Source: Nannocystis punicea
GTDB taxonomy: Bacteria > Myxococcota_A > Polyangia > Nannocystales > Nannocystaceae
Reading direction: 5' to 3'
Assembly (NCBI RefSeq): GCF_026965555.1
Contig: NZ_CP114040.1
Coordinates: forward strand, 2,108,001-2,172,000
Length of the DNA stretch: 64,000 nucleotides
Shown here: piece by piece, positions 17,583-26,299 of the stretch
Layout of the letters: the number at the start of each line of letters is the position of its first letter
How positions within the stretch are numbered: the stretch's first letter is position 1
Program-made: the position numbers and the translations under genes
Notes under the pieces: model-generated
Told to the model about the DNA's origin: nothing
Databases searched by the model: none
The model's input: only the letters and a program-made list of their open reading frames with translations

Positions 17583-19663
17583 ACGCGCGCCGGGCCGGGC
17601 TTGCCGGTGCGCGGGGGCTGGCGGCGCGGCGGGGCGACGCCGACGCTGGTGCTGAGCTGCTCGTAGAGGCTGCGCTGGTAGGTCATGCCTTCCTTGACCG
17701 ACTTGAGGCCCTCCACGATCTGGTCGGCGCCCTGGGTCTGCGCGCGGTGGGCCTTGCTGAGCTGGCTGACCATCTCGCTGATGGTCTCGATCGCGCGGGT
17801 GATCTGGCGCGAGCCCCGGGTCTGCTCCTGGGTCGAGCGCTCGACGTGGCGGGTGATCGTCTTCATCTTCTCGGCCGAGCGCATGATCTGCTCGGCGCCG
17901 CGAGCCTGCTCGCTGGTGGCGGTGGCGACCTGCTGCACGGTGGTGGCGACGACGTTGATCGCGTCGGTGACCTGCTTGGAGTTCTGGGTCTGCTGGACGG
18001 CGACGCGGGCGATCTCGCGGACCATGCCGGTGGAGCGGCGGGCGGCGTCGGAGATCCGCTTGAGCGCGTCCTCGGCCTGATGGCTGACGCGCACGCCGTC
18101 GTCGACCGACTTGCTCGAGCGCTGCACCGCCTCGACGGCGTTCCGGCTCTCGCGCTGGACCGCCTTGATGATGTCGGCGATCTCCTTGGTGCTGCTGGCC
18201 GAGCGCTCGGCGAGGTCCTTGATCTCGTCGGCGACGACCGCGAAGCCCTTGCCGTGCTCGCCGGCCTGGGCGGCGATGATGGCGGCGTTGAGCGCGAGCA
18301 GGTTGGTCTGCTCGGACACGTCGTCGATGACGCTGAGGATCTTGCCGATCTCGCTGATCCGCTCGCCCAGGCGGCTGATGACCGCCACGCCGTCGGCGGA
18401 GTAGGTCTTGATCAGGTTGATGACCTCGATGGTCTGGTTGATGGCGTCCACGCCGCCCTCGGCGGCCCACACCACCTCCTCGGACAGGCCGGCGGTCTCG
18501 TTGGCGTTGTTCTCGACCTGCTGGATCGAGGTGTCCATCGCCGTCATCGCCAGCGAGGTCTCCTCGGCGGTCGAGCTCAGCGCCTCGATGTTCTTGGCGA
18601 CCTCCTTGACCGAGTAGGTCATCTCCTCGATCGAGGTGGCGGTCTCCTGCACGCTGGCGGCGAGGTTCAACATGCTCTCGGCGACCTCGTCGTTGGCGGC
18701 CGCCATCTCGAGGATCGAGCTGGCGCTCTCCTCGGCGTTGCTGGCCAGCAGCTCGACGTTGTCGGCGATGCCCTTGAGGCCGCCGTTGACGTTGTTGAGC
18801 GCCTGCGAGGTCTCCTCGAGCGCGCCGGTGGTGGTGCCGAGGCCCTCGGCCAGCTCCTGCATCAGCGCGGCGCCCTCGGCGTCGATGCCCCGGGTGCTCA
18901 GGCCGCCCTCGTCGAGCATGCGCCGCAGCTCCTCGGCGTCGCGCAGGGCGCCGTCGCGCTGGCTCAGCGCCTCGGCCAGGCGAGCCTGGATCCGCCCGAG
19001 GTCGGCGGCGGTGGCCTCCTGCTCGCGGCGCGCCGACTCGAGCTCGCTGGTGAGGCGGTGCCGGGTCTCGTTGGCGCCGCGGCGCACCGTCTCGAGCTCG
19101 CTGCGCAGGACGTCGAGCTCGGGCACGCCGCCGCGCACGCTCTGCTGCAGCGCCCGCGACTCCATCTGGGCGTCGTGCAGGCGCGTCTCGAGATCGGCGA
19201 GCCGCACCTCGGCGGCCTGAGCCCGGCCGGCCTGCTCCTGCGCCCGCGCGGTGACCTCCTGCAGCCGCGTGGCCAGGCTCCGCTGCTCGAGCTCGGCGCT
19301 GCGCAGCTGGTGCGCGTCGGCCTGCAGCCGCGCGGCCAGCTCCTGGCCGTGCGCCTGGCAATTCTGCAGCCGCGCGGTCAGGTCCTGCACCTGGGCCTGA
19401 AGGCCATGCGCGTGGCTGGTCGCGTCGTGCAGGGCGCGCTCGGACTGGTGGCTGCGCGCCTCGAACTCGCGCAGCGCCTGCCGCTCGTCGCTGGCCCGCG
19501 CGAGCTCGCGGTCGGCCCGCGTGCCGATGTAGTAGCCGGCCGCGCCGGTGAGCAAGGCGATGGCGCCGGGGTAGATGGGCTCGAGCCCGCCGAGGACGGC
19601 GATGCCGGCGAGAAGCCCGAGGATCAGCGGCGACCAGGGCGGCAGCGGGAGTCGGTTGTCCAT
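17579..19663 (-). CDS. Methyl-accepting chemotaxis protein without periplasmic sensor
   Basis: The 694-residue chemoreceptor starts with two adjacent membrane segments ([17 protein letters not shown]... and [15 protein letters not shown], residues ~13-48) with almost no loop. A long coiled coil follows (~50-310), then the signalling domain with the hairpin tip [20 protein letters not shown] and [20 protein letters not shown], which contacts CheA/CheW. No HAMP or recognisable ligand domain is seen, so it probably senses a cytoplasmic or membrane signal. No che genes lie nearby, so it is an orphan receptor. Methylation-type helices flank the tip. The C-terminus is a short Pro/Arg tail. Confidence 0.93.
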   Translation of the reverse strand: MDNRLPLPPWSPLILGLLAGIAVLGGLEPIYPGAIALLTGAAGYYIGTRADRELARASDERQALREFEARSHQSERALHDATSHAHGLQAQVQDLTARLQNCQAHGQELAARLQADAHQLRSAELEQRSLATRLQEVTARAQEQAGRAQAAEVRLADLETRLHDAQMESRALQQSVRGGVPELDVLRSELETVRRGANETRHRLTSELESARREQEATAADLGRIQARLAEALSQRDGALRDAEELRRMLDEGGLSTRGIDAEGAALMQELAEGLGTTTGALEETSQALNNVNGGLKGIADNVELLASNAEESASSILEMAAANDEVAESMLNLAASVQETATSIEEMTYSVKEVAKNIEALSSTAEETSLAMTAMDTSIQQVENNANETAGLSEEVVWAAEGGVDAINQTIEVINLIKTYSADGVAVISRLGERISEIGKILSVIDDVSEQTNLLALNAAIIAAQAGEHGKGFAVVADEIKDLAERSASSTKEIADIIKAVQRESRNAVEAVQRSSKSVDDGVRVSHQAEDALKRISDAARRSTGMVREIARVAVQQTQNSKQVTDAINVVATTVQQVATATSEQARGAEQIMRSAEKMKTITRHVERSTQEQTRGSRQITRAIETISEMVSQLSKAHRAQTQGADQIVEGLKSVKEGMTYQRSLYEQLSTSVGVAPPRRQPPRTGKPGPARV

Positions 19664-20160
19664 TCGCGCGTTGGCGGCGATTGTAAAGAAAGGCCGGGCG
19701 GGCCTCCAGGCCGCGGCGCGGCGACAGGTTGCGCGAAAACGCTCGCGCCCACGGCGCGAAGTGCGGCCAGGGCGGCGATTCCTGCCCGAAGCGAGGTGTC
19801 ATGGTCCACGCGGCCTCGCGCCGGCACGCCCAGGCCTCGCGGCGCCTCGACTCGGCGAAGCGCGAGCGGCGGAGCGATCCGGCCTGGAATCGCGGAACGT
19901 GCTCGCGGCCGGCTCGGCGAGCCGCTCGCGCCACGCATGTCTCGAGCTCCGCCCGGAGCCGGTGTCGGCCTGCGTCTTTCGTCGCGGGCCAGAGCAGAAC
20001 GGCCGGTCTTGCTCGTACCGGGCACGTGGGCGGCGCCGATGGTGGCGCCGGAGCTGCGAATCCGGGCCGCCGAGCGCTTCGCCTGCGACCTCGCGGTCGA
20101 GGTGGTCGTCTCGGCGGTGCGGCCGGCGCTCGCCGACGGCGCGCGAGGCTCCGCGACGGT
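19664..20160. other. Intergenic region, no gene seen
   Basis: The stretch separates the MCP start from the 3' end of the QLGLF protein gene. A 133-residue frame on the minus strand is Arg/Pro/Gly-rich without domain character. Promoter elements for the MCP should lie near 19664-19760, but none is clear. Confidence 0.45.
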
Positions 20161-21144
20161 TCAGAACAGGCCGAGCTGGGTGCCGTCGTCGTGCTGGGCG
20201 GCGACCGTGGCGCCGAGGCTCTGCAGCCAGGCCTGCGCGGGGGCGGTCCAGGCCGGGTCGCCGCGCAGCAGCACCTTGGGCTGGCCGCCGCTGCGCCACA
20301 GGGTCGCCAGGGCGTCGCGGCCGAGGCGGCCGGGGCAGGCGGCGGCGACGACCTCGACGGTGCGGCGCGCGGGTTGTCCCGTGAGCCAGGTGTCGACGCC
20401 GGCGCGCAGGGCCGGGGGGGCGTCGACCAGGACCAGGGCGAGCGGTGGGGCTGGCTCTTGGGACCTGTTCTTTGCGACCTGTCCGAAGGTTCGCGGGTCG
20501 AAGGCGTCGTGCGGGCTCAGGCGGATGGTGGCCGGCTCGTCGCCGCCGGGGCGGGCCACGCCGTCGAGGTGGGGGGCGAAGCGCGGGTGGGCGGTGAACG
20601 GCAGGTCGCCGAGCGCGTGCTCCTGGATCTGGCGGGCGCAGGTGGCCGTGGCGCACAGGATCTCGACGTGCAGGCCGAGCGCGTTCAGGGTGGCGAGGCC
20701 GGCGTGGGCGAGCGGGGCCGGCGGCGCGTCGAGGGCCCAGGTCGGCAGGGCGCGCAGGAGCAGCCACTCGCACGCCGGCAGGCCGGCGCCGGGGCCCAGC
20801 GCCCAGGTGTAGAGGCAGGTGGGGCCGCCGCCGCGCGGGCGCAGCAGCAGCGAGCTGCCGCCGAGCGGAAGTCCCGAAGGACATGTCAAGAGGGACAGGC
20901 GACCGACGCCGAACTCGCGGCCGTGGTCGACGAGGACGGCGCGGGCGAGGCTCTGGCGCTGGCTCGGGCTGAGGTTGGCGAGCGCGAGGGCGTAGAGCAG
21001 GTCGCGGTGGCCGAGCCAGGCGCCGGGGACCAGCTTGGGGGCGGCGCCGAGGTGCGAGAGGAAGGTCGTGCGGCCGCGCTCGCAGCGGTCGATGCTGAGG
21101 CGCCCGTGCGCCAGGAGCTGCTGGACGGCGGCGAGGTCAGACAC
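20161..21144 (-). CDS. Unknown protein ending in a sliding-clamp-type motif (QLGLF)
   Basis: The 327-residue protein starts at GTG 21144 (MSDLAAVQQLLAHGRLSIDR), overlapping the tadA stop by eight bases. It is soluble, Leu/Ala/Pro-rich, with a beta-alpha pattern in the second half (PPLALVLVDAPPALRAGVD; TVEVVAAACPGRLGRDALAT; PKVLLRGDPAWTAPAQAWL). No catalytic motif is recognised. The last five residues, QLGLF, match the QL(x)LF peptide that binds the DNA polymerase III beta clamp. A 14-nt palindrome pair inside the gene encodes the LLTCPSGLPLGG segment. Co-transcription with tadA is likely. Confidence 0.75.
   Translation of the reverse strand: MSDLAAVQQLLAHGRLSIDRCERGRTTFLSHLGAAPKLVPGAWLGHRDLLYALALANLSPSQRQSLARAVLVDHGREFGVGRLSLLTCPSGLPLGGSSLLLRPRGGGPTCLYTWALGPGAGLPACEWLLLRALPTWALDAPPAPLAHAGLATLNALGLHVEILCATATCARQIQEHALGDLPFTAHPRFAPHLDGVARPGGDEPATIRLSPHDAFDPRTFGQVAKNRSQEPAPPLALVLVDAPPALRAGVDTWLTGQPARRTVEVVAAACPGRLGRDALATLWRSGGQPKVLLRGDPAWTAPAQAWLQSLGATVAAQHDDGTQLGLF
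20869..20898. repeat. 14-nt phased palindrome pair inside a coding region
   Basis: AAGTCC-CGAA-GGACAT at 20869 and ATGTCA-AGAG-GGACAG at 20883 share the AT and are exactly 14 bases apart, inside the gene for the QLGLF protein. Confidence 0.7.
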
Positions 21145-21643
21145 GCGGCTTCGATCCCCGCCCGGTTTTATCGCGGGCGCGGGCGCGGCGGAAGAAAGCT
21201 TGCAAGAGCGCGGCGGACTCGCCCGCGAGCACGCCGGGGACGATCGTGAGGCGATGGTTGAGGCGCGGGTCGTCGCACAGGTTGTAGAGCGAGCGGACGG
21301 CCCCGGCCTTCGGGTCGGCGGCGCCGTACACGAGGCGGGCGACGCGGGCGTTGACGATCGCGCCGGCGCACATCGGACAGGGCTCCAAGGTCACGTAGAG
21401 CGTGGCGCCGTCGACGCGCCAGCGCCGGCGAGCCGCGCACGCCTCGCGCAGGGCGACGATCTCGGCGTGGCCGGTGGGGTCGGCGCCTTGCTCGCGGGTG
21501 TTGCCGCCGGTGCCGAGGACGACGCCGTCCACCACGACGAGCGCGCCGACCGGGACGTCGCCGGCGGCCGCGGCCGCCTCGGCGATCGCCAGGGCGGCGC
21601 GCATGTAACGGAGGTCGAGCGCGTGCTGCGCGCTGTCGTCCAA
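21137..21643 (-). CDS. tadA: tRNA-specific adenosine deaminase TadA
   Basis: TadA converts A34 to inosine in tRNA-Arg(ACG). The zinc-site motifs are GHAEIVAL (His, catalytic Glu) and LEPCPMCAGAIVNARV (two Cys). I choose the TTG at 21643 because GGAGA lies six bases upstream and because TadA proteins have residues before the YMRxAL motif; an ATG at 21604 would start right at that motif. Length is 168 residues. The gene lies between the 503-residue lipoprotein gene and the QLGLF gene, all on the minus strand. Its likely substrate tRNA is encoded at 24078-24151. Confidence 0.92.
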   Translation of the reverse strand: MDDSAQHALDLRYMRAALAIAEAAAAAGDVPVGALVVVDGVVLGTGGNTREQGADPTGHAEIVALREACAARRRWRVDGATLYVTLEPCPMCAGAIVNARVARLVYGAADPKAGAVRSLYNLCDDPRLNHRLTIVPGVLAGESAALLQAFFRRARARDKTGRGSKPRV

Positions 21644-21660
21644 GGCGATCTCCGGCCGGC

Positions 21661-23172
21661 TCAAGGCTTGATGTCGGCGGCGGTGCGGGGCAGCAGGCGG
21701 GACTCTTCGAAGCCGAAGGTCAGCGGGCCGGTCAGCGAGGTGAAGGTGTCCCCGGCCTTCGGCAGGGTCCAGTCGACCTTGGCGAAGAAGATGTCGTCGA
21801 CGAACAGGCCGTCGGTGAGCTCGAAGTCGCCGAACATCATGTTGGCCGCGGCGACCTGGACGTTCTCGACGGTGACGAGCACGCCCTCGTAGTTCTCCTG
21901 CAGCGGGCCGCCGGTGGCCACGTCGGCGGCGGATACGACCTCGGGGGCCGGGACGGCGCCGTTGCCGGTGACGACGATCTTGGCCGGGTCGCTGACCTCG
22001 ATCTGCGAGCTCTCGTAGTACTCGTCGTACACGCCCTCGACGTCGACCACGTCGCCCGGCTCGACCGTGACGGCCTTGGCGCCGATGTACACGTAGATGC
22101 CCGAGTGCTCGCCGCCCATCGGGTCCTGAATGAAGAAGCCGTCCTTCTTGAAGGTGAGCGGCGAGGTGACGATCGCGCCCTTCACCAGCACCGGCGTCTG
22201 GACCGGGAGGGTGCCCTCCTGGATCTCGTAGATCGTGTGCTCCTCGGCCTGCGGCACCATGTCGACCACCAGGTCGGCGCCGGCGCGCGGGGCGATCTTG
22301 TGGTTGTCGTAGCTGAAGCGCAGCGGGCCGGCGATGCTCTTGAACACCTGGCCGTTGACGACCGTGGGCTCCTCCATCTGCGCGAACAGGAAGAAGTCGT
22401 TGATCCGCAGCGCGCCCTCGACCTCGAAGTCGCTCATGTCGACGGCGGGGTTGGTGACGGTGACGTTCTCGACCTGGACCAGCACGCCCTCGTAGGCCTC
22501 GGCCTTGGCGCCGTCGGTGGCGACGTCGGCGGCGGCGACCACGGCCGGCGCCGGGGACTCGCCCTGGCCGACCTCGACGATCGCGTCGACGCTGGTGACC
22601 TGCAGCTGGCTCTCGCCGAAGAACTCGGTGTACTCGCCGGTGATGTCGACGATCACGCCCGGCTTGACGCCGAAGTTCATCGCCACCTCCTCGTAGAGGA
22701 ACACTGCGATGCCCGACAGCTCGCCGCCCATCGGGTCCTGGACGAAGATCGTGCCCTTGCCGTCGCCGTCGACGTGGACCGGCGAGGTGATGACGACGCC
22801 CTTGACGGTGACGACGCTGCCCTCGGGGACCTCGCCGCCCTGGATGTCGTAGATGGTGACGTTGTCGAGGTCGGGGCCGGTGGTGCCGGTCTCCGTGGTC
22901 GGGCCGGCGGTGGTGTCGGTGTCGGCGCTGGTCGTGTCGGTGGTCGTCTCGGGCTCGTCGGTGGTGGCCGGGTTGCTGGTGGTCGGCGGCTCGTCGGTGG
23001 TCGGGCCGCCGGTGGTCGGACCGCCCGTGTCCGTGTCCGCGGTGTCGGTGCTCGCCTCGGTGTCGCTGCCGCCCGAGTCGGTGGTCATCGCGTCCGGAGT
23101 GAGGTTGCAGGCGACGGCCCCGAGGACGAGGCCGACGGTGACACTGGGAATGAGCGCGCGAGGACGAAGCAT
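21661..23172 (-). CDS. Lipoprotein with two tandem OB-like domains
   Basis: The ATG at 23172 (MLRPRALIPSVTVGLVLGAV then AC) gives a lipoprotein signal with lipobox GAVAC. A ~75-residue Thr/Ser/Asp/Glu/Pro tether follows. The mature part holds two related units of ~190 residues. Each has the order TIYDIQ(G/E)G, VKG.(V/I)(V/I)TSP, QDPMGGE.SGI.V(F/Y), then YEGVLV.VENV. The pattern is like the OB-fold 'TIYDIQ...' domains of secreted nucleases and phosphoesterases, but no nuclease domain is present here. The final segment (SRLLPRTAADIKP) closes repeat two. Function unknown; probably a surface binding protein. Confidence 0.82.
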   Translation of the reverse strand: MLRPRALIPSVTVGLVLGAVACNLTPDAMTTDSGGSDTEASTDTADTDTGGPTTGGPTTDEPPTTSNPATTDEPETTTDTTSADTDTTAGPTTETGTTGPDLDNVTIYDIQGGEVPEGSVVTVKGVVITSPVHVDGDGKGTIFVQDPMGGELSGIAVFLYEEVAMNFGVKPGVIVDITGEYTEFFGESQLQVTSVDAIVEVGQGESPAPAVVAAADVATDGAKAEAYEGVLVQVENVTVTNPAVDMSDFEVEGALRINDFFLFAQMEEPTVVNGQVFKSIAGPLRFSYDNHKIAPRAGADLVVDMVPQAEEHTIYEIQEGTLPVQTPVLVKGAIVTSPLTFKKDGFFIQDPMGGEHSGIYVYIGAKAVTVEPGDVVDVEGVYDEYYESSQIEVSDPAKIVVTGNGAVPAPEVVSAADVATGGPLQENYEGVLVTVENVQVAAANMMFGDFELTDGLFVDDIFFAKVDWTLPKAGDTFTSLTGPLTFGFEESRLLPRTAADIKP

Positions 23173-23297
23173 AGGTGTGTGTGCGCGAAAATCTACCACC
23201 GGGGCGACGACGCGCGCCAGTGGGCAAGTGGCCCCGCCAAGGGTCGCCCAGAGGTGACATCGTCGCGACGCGGACCGCGAGCTGGAGCGAAGAGAGC

Positions 23298-23341
23298 GTG
23301 TCCCTTCAGACATGTCTTTTAAAATATGTCCGAAGAGGCAG
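23298..23341. repeat. 14-nt phased palindrome chain, three units
   Basis: Units at 23298 (GTGTCC-CTTC-AGACAT), 23312 (ATGTCT-TTTA-AAATAT) and 23326 (ATGTCC-GAAG-AGGCAG). They lie upstream of the 503-residue lipoprotein gene, in a gap (23173-24077) without any gene. Confidence 0.75.
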
Positions 23342-23639
23342 GCACGCGAACGACGTGAAGTCGGCGCCCGCGGACTCGGCGTCGCGAGGATGAGGCCGGC
23401 GTCATCGCGCGGCGTGGCCTCGTTTAGCAGATCTCCGCCGCCGAGACTCGACGCCCGTCGAGCTCGCGCGGAGCGGCGTGAGCGGGCGCGCCGCGCGACA
23501 CGAGCGCCTCGACGACGGGGCGCGGACGATCGACCGGGTCGCCGGTGTCTCGGACGCCCGCCGGGCGCAGCGAGAGCGTGAGCGCGAGATCTGCTTCGCG
23601 GACCGCTTCAGCGCGAGACCAGGGTCGAACTGTGGGAGG

Positions 23640-23945
23640 ACGCGGGGGCGCCGGGACCGACCGGTCGGCGCTTCGCGGGCTGCGTGTTGCGGAGGACGCG
23701 GGGGCCGGGACCGACCGGTCGACGCTTCGCGGGCTGCGTGTTGCGGGGGCGCCGGGACCGACCGGTCGGCGCTTCGTGGCCTGCGTGTTGCGGAGGACGC
23801 GGGGGCACCGGGACCGACCGGCCGGCGCTTCGCGGGCTGCGTGCGGGGGACGACGCGGAGGCGCCGGGGCCGACCGGCCGGCGCTTCGCGGGCTGCGTGC
23901 GGGGGACGACGCGATGGGCGCCGGGGCCGACCCGGTAGGGGCGTC
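23640..23945. repeat. Six-copy tandem array of a ~56-bp unit
   Basis: Copies of CCGGGACCGACCGGTCGGCG begin at 23651, 23705, 23752, 23808, 23864 and 23921 (spacing 47-57). Each is followed by CTTCGCGGGCTGCGTG or a variant. The unit is not the 14-nt palindrome. Translated frames give only Pro/Arg/Gly repeats. Confidence 0.88.
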
Positions 23946-23968
23946 GCTCGTCGATGCCGGTTTCGCGC

Positions 23969-24026
23969 CCGGGCCGGTCGACATGTGCAAGAGGACATGT
24001 CCTGTCGCGCAGGTCGCGGCGGGGAG
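23969..24026. repeat. 14-nt phased palindrome chain, four units
   Basis: Units start at 23969, 23983, 23997 and 24011 with loops CGGT, AAGA, TGTC and CGGC. The chain sits between the ~56-bp array and the terminator of tRNA-Arg, and may extend weakly to 24040. Confidence 0.7.
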
Positions 24027-24043
24027 ATCTGCAGGCGCAGAAA

Positions 24044-24075
24044 GCGAGAGAGGCCCCGTGGGGGGCCTCTCTCGC
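24044..24075 (-). terminator. Rho-independent terminator of tRNA-Arg
   Basis: A perfect 14-bp stem (GCGAGAGAGGCCCC and its complement) with a 4-base loop begins three bases after the tRNA 3' end. On the minus strand it is followed by TTT. Confidence 0.8.
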
Positions 24076-24077
24076 TG

Positions 24078-24151
<74 letters not shown>

Positions 24152-24184
24152 AAAACCCTGCAACACGTGGTGCAGGGGCGGCGA

Positions 24185-24213
24185 AACCTATCAGGGTCCG
24201 AGGGCAGGAGCAA
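24185..24213 (-). promoter_or_regulatory. Promoter of tRNA-Arg
   Basis: On the minus strand TTGCTC (24213-24208) and TAGGTT (24190-24185) are 17 bp apart, about 35 bp before the tRNA. The -10 box is the same as that of the tRNA-Ser promoter. The leader between them and the tRNA holds a near-perfect 22-bp palindrome at 24156-24177 centred on CACGTG. Confidence 0.5.
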
Positions 24214-24246
24214 GAGGTTCCGCGCGATAAAAACGAGCGCTACATC

Positions 24247-24282
24247 ACAGGTGTTCGACTTCTTACAGGTGTTCGACTTCTT
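24247..24282. repeat. 18-bp direct repeat, two copies
   Basis: ACAGGTGTTCGACTTCTT occurs twice without a gap, between the stop codon of the CPBP protease gene and the tRNA-Arg promoter. Confidence 0.85.
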
Positions 24283-24290
24283 GCTCGGCC

Positions 24291-25052
24291 TCAGCTCGGG
24301 CCGCGGGTCGCTCGCTCGGCCAGGAGGGTGAGGAGGGTGATGGCGTTGTTGCCGAAGTGCACGGCGATGGCGCAGGACAGGCGGCCGGTGGCGGCGTAGA
24401 CCCCGGCGAACACCAGGCCGAGCCAGAAGTAGACCACCAGGCCGTGGATGTTGCCGTGGAAGACGGCGAACAGCAGGGCGGAGGTGACGAGCGCGGGCCA
24501 CATGCCGGCGCGGTGGGCGACCCGGCGGAACACGAGGCCGCGGAAGAACAGCTCCTCGCCCAGCGGGGCCAGCGCGAGGGCGGAGAACACCAGGCTGCTG
24601 AGGGCCGGGCCGCCGGCGGCCACGAGGTCGAGGACGAGCGGCTGCTCGGCGATCGGCACGCCCAGCAGCTGCATGAGGAAGCCGAGGGCGTAGCTGCCGA
24701 CCACGGCGGCGCCGAGGTAGACGAGGGAGATCGTGGCGGCGCGCGGCAGGCGGGGCATCTGCGCGGGCGGCAGGAGCGGCGGCCGGGGGCCGGGCTCGAG
24801 CAGGCGGCCGAGGCGGTCGTAAAGGAGGGCGCCGACGAGGGTGGCGATCGGCGTCAGCGCCAGGGAGAGGGCGACCTTGGCCTGGTCCGGCGGCAGCACC
24901 GGGCGGCCGAACAGCGCCTGGATGCCGGCGCGCAGGCCGTCGGCGACGCCGGGGATCCCCAGGATCAGCACCAGGCCGGCGGCGAAGCAGCCGACCGCGG
25001 TGACGATCTCGCTGGCGATCACGGCGACCCGATCTCTGACGGCGGCGGACAC
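24291..25052 (-). CDS. CPBP-family intramembrane metalloprotease
   Basis: The 253-residue protein (GTG start at 25052) has about eight hydrophobic segments and the CAAX-protease/bacteriocin-processing (CPBP, Abi) motifs: GEELFFRGLVFR (EExxxR), FAVFHGN and the C-terminal HFGNNA. The two Glu and two His residues form the membrane-embedded active site. Family members cleave or process membrane proteins and peptides, but no substrate is indicated here. It lies between the two tRNA genes and is transcribed away from tRNA-Ser. Confidence 0.92.
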   Translation of the reverse strand: MSAAVRDRVAVIASEIVTAVGCFAAGLVLILGIPGVADGLRAGIQALFGRPVLPPDQAKVALSLALTPIATLVGALLYDRLGRLLEPGPRPPLLPPAQMPRLPRAATISLVYLGAAVVGSYALGFLMQLLGVPIAEQPLVLDLVAAGGPALSSLVFSALALAPLGEELFFRGLVFRRVAHRAGMWPALVTSALLFAVFHGNIHGLVVYFWLGLVFAGVYAATGRLSCAIAVHFGNNAITLLTLLAERATRGPS

Positions 25053-25140
25053 TTACGCTCAGTGTGGCGGGGGGCGACAGATCCTACAAGGAGACGCTGT
25101 GCTGTCGGTCGGGGTGTGACCTTGGCCGGTGCATGGACCC

Positions 25141-25169
25141 TTGCAACCGGCGAGCGATGCGGCTAGGTT
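25141..25169 (+). promoter_or_regulatory. Promoter of tRNA-Ser
   Basis: TTGCAA (25141-25146) and TAGGTT (25164-25169) are 17 bp apart and lie 55 bp upstream of the tRNA. Confidence 0.5.
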
Positions 25170-25223
25170 CCGAGACCCCGCGGGGCCCCCTGGACCGCGG
25201 CGTCCGACAACCTGACTGCGCAC

Positions 25224-25313
25224 GGAATGGTGGCCGAGAGGCTGAAGGCGCAGGTTTGCTAAACCTGTGTAGGGGAAACTCTACCGAGGGTTCGAATCCC
25301 TCCCATTCCGCCA
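25224..25313 (+). tRNA. tRNA-Ser (anticodon GCT), CCA encoded
   Basis: Acceptor stem GGAATGG/CCATTCC, anticodon stem CAGGT/ACCTG with loop TTGCTAA (anticodon GCT), a long type-II variable arm (TAGGGGAAACTCTA) and T loop TTCGAAT identify a serine tRNA for AGC/AGU. The discriminator G is followed by an encoded CCA at 25311-25313. Confidence 0.96.
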
Positions 25314-25320
25314 CGTTCGA

Positions 25321-25352
25321 GGCCGTCCTCCCGCTCCCTGGGTCGGACGGCC
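25321..25352 (+). terminator. Probable terminator of tRNA-Ser
   Basis: GGCCGTCC and GGACGGCC form an 8-bp stem seven bases after the encoded CCA, followed by TTCGAGCTTT. The T run is weak. Confidence 0.5.
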
Positions 25353-25400
25353 TTCGAGCTTTCGGCGCGCCGAGTCCGCTCTCCGGGCGTGGGGATCGGG

Positions 25401-25444
25401 GTGGCCCGGGGGACAGGGGCTTCGGGACATGTCCCCGAGTGCTT
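25401..25444. repeat. 14-nt phased palindrome chain, three units
   Basis: Units at 25401 (GTGGCC-CGGG-GGACAG), 25415 (AGGGGC-TTCG-GGACAT) and 25429 (ATGTCC-CCGA-GTGCTT). It is the only structure seen in the 25353-25657 gap. Confidence 0.7.
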
Positions 25445-25657
25445 GTGCGTCTGCTCGCTGCGCCGGGGCCGCGCTCGCGGCGAGGGCGCAGGCACGAGGT
25501 CGTCCGCGGAGGCTCGCGCTCGCCGAGCGCGCTCGAGACGACCTGCGCATCACCGCTTGCGGGGTCGCAGCTGCCGGGACGGGCGCGGCGGTTCAGGAGG
25601 CCGAGCCGTGCTCGCGGGTGAGGCCGCGGAGCGCAGCTGCTGCGACGGGCAGGCGGT

Positions 25658-26143
25658 TCAGTAGGTCGAGCCGTCCTTGCGGGTGAAGTGCCAGCGGCCG
25701 TTCTCGAAGATGCCGACGAGGTCGTCGGCCGGGTAGCTGACGGAGTCACCGGGGCTGCGGTCGCCGACCTCGAGCAGGGCGACGTCGCTGTCGGTGAGGT
25801 TGAGGATGTGGTGCGCCTCGCCGGAGCCCGCCGGGAAGCCGATGCACATGCCGGGCTCGAGCTCGAACTCGCCGGCGTCGGTGACGAGGGTCGGGCGGCC
25901 CTCGAGGACGTAGACGAACTCGTCCTGGCGGCTGTGGGCGTGGCGCAGCGCGCTGCACGAGCCGGGCGACAGGCGGGTGTGGTTGACGCCGAAGTTGACG
26001 AGGCCGAACAGGTCGCCGAGCGGCCGCTTGAGCCGGCCCTCGACGCGGCGGGCGAACTCGGGCGGGTAGACGCTGGGACGCACGCGGGGCGGGGCCTCGG
26101 CGGCGACGATCGGGGTCTTGCGCGGCGGCTGGTCGGTGCTCAT
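25658..26143 (-). CDS. Cupin-domain protein
   Basis: The 161-residue protein is a single-domain cupin. The beta-barrel motif has SALRHAHSRQDEFVYVLEG (two His and a Glu, metal-site pattern) and later PAGSGEAHHILNLTD (second cupin motif with His). The C-terminal GRWHFTRKDGSTY stretch recurs in cupins annotated near transcription and sugar genes, and a substrate is not known. The ATG at 26143 (MSTDQPPRKTPIVAAEAPPR) fits the family length. It lies downstream of the SDR gene on the same strand with 150 bp between, filled by repeat chains. Confidence 0.85.
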   Translation of the reverse strand: MSTDQPPRKTPIVAAEAPPRVRPSVYPPEFARRVEGRLKRPLGDLFGLVNFGVNHTRLSPGSCSALRHAHSRQDEFVYVLEGRPTLVTDAGEFELEPGMCIGFPAGSGEAHHILNLTDSDVALLEVGDRSPGDSVSYPADDLVGIFENGRWHFTRKDGSTY

Positions 26144-26247
26144 GGCGGGCTCACGGGGAACGAGGATGCTGGCTCATGGGACAGGTAAGACGAGGGCGAT
26201 GCACCTGGCTCATGAGACATGTCATGGAAGGAAGGGAGCCTGCGTGC

Positions 26248-26299
26248 GTGTCTCTCGAGACATGTTTGGGTGTCTCTTGGGACATGCTGTGGAGGTCAG
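26248..26299. repeat. 14-nt palindrome units over the SDR stop codon
   Basis: GTGTCT-CTCG-AGACAT at 26248, ATGTTT-GGGT-GTCTCT at 26262 and ATGCTG-TGGA-GGTCAG at 26284. The last holds the SDR TGA (26298-26296). The phase slips by eight bases between the second and third. Further half-units occur at 26170-26235. Confidence 0.6.

Noticed and set aside
16605..19934. Very long open frame (about 1100 codons) on the minus strand across the array and MCP
   Set aside because: It is an antisense/out-of-frame by-product of high GC. The MCP frame has clear domains, and this frame is Pro/Ser/Arg-rich.
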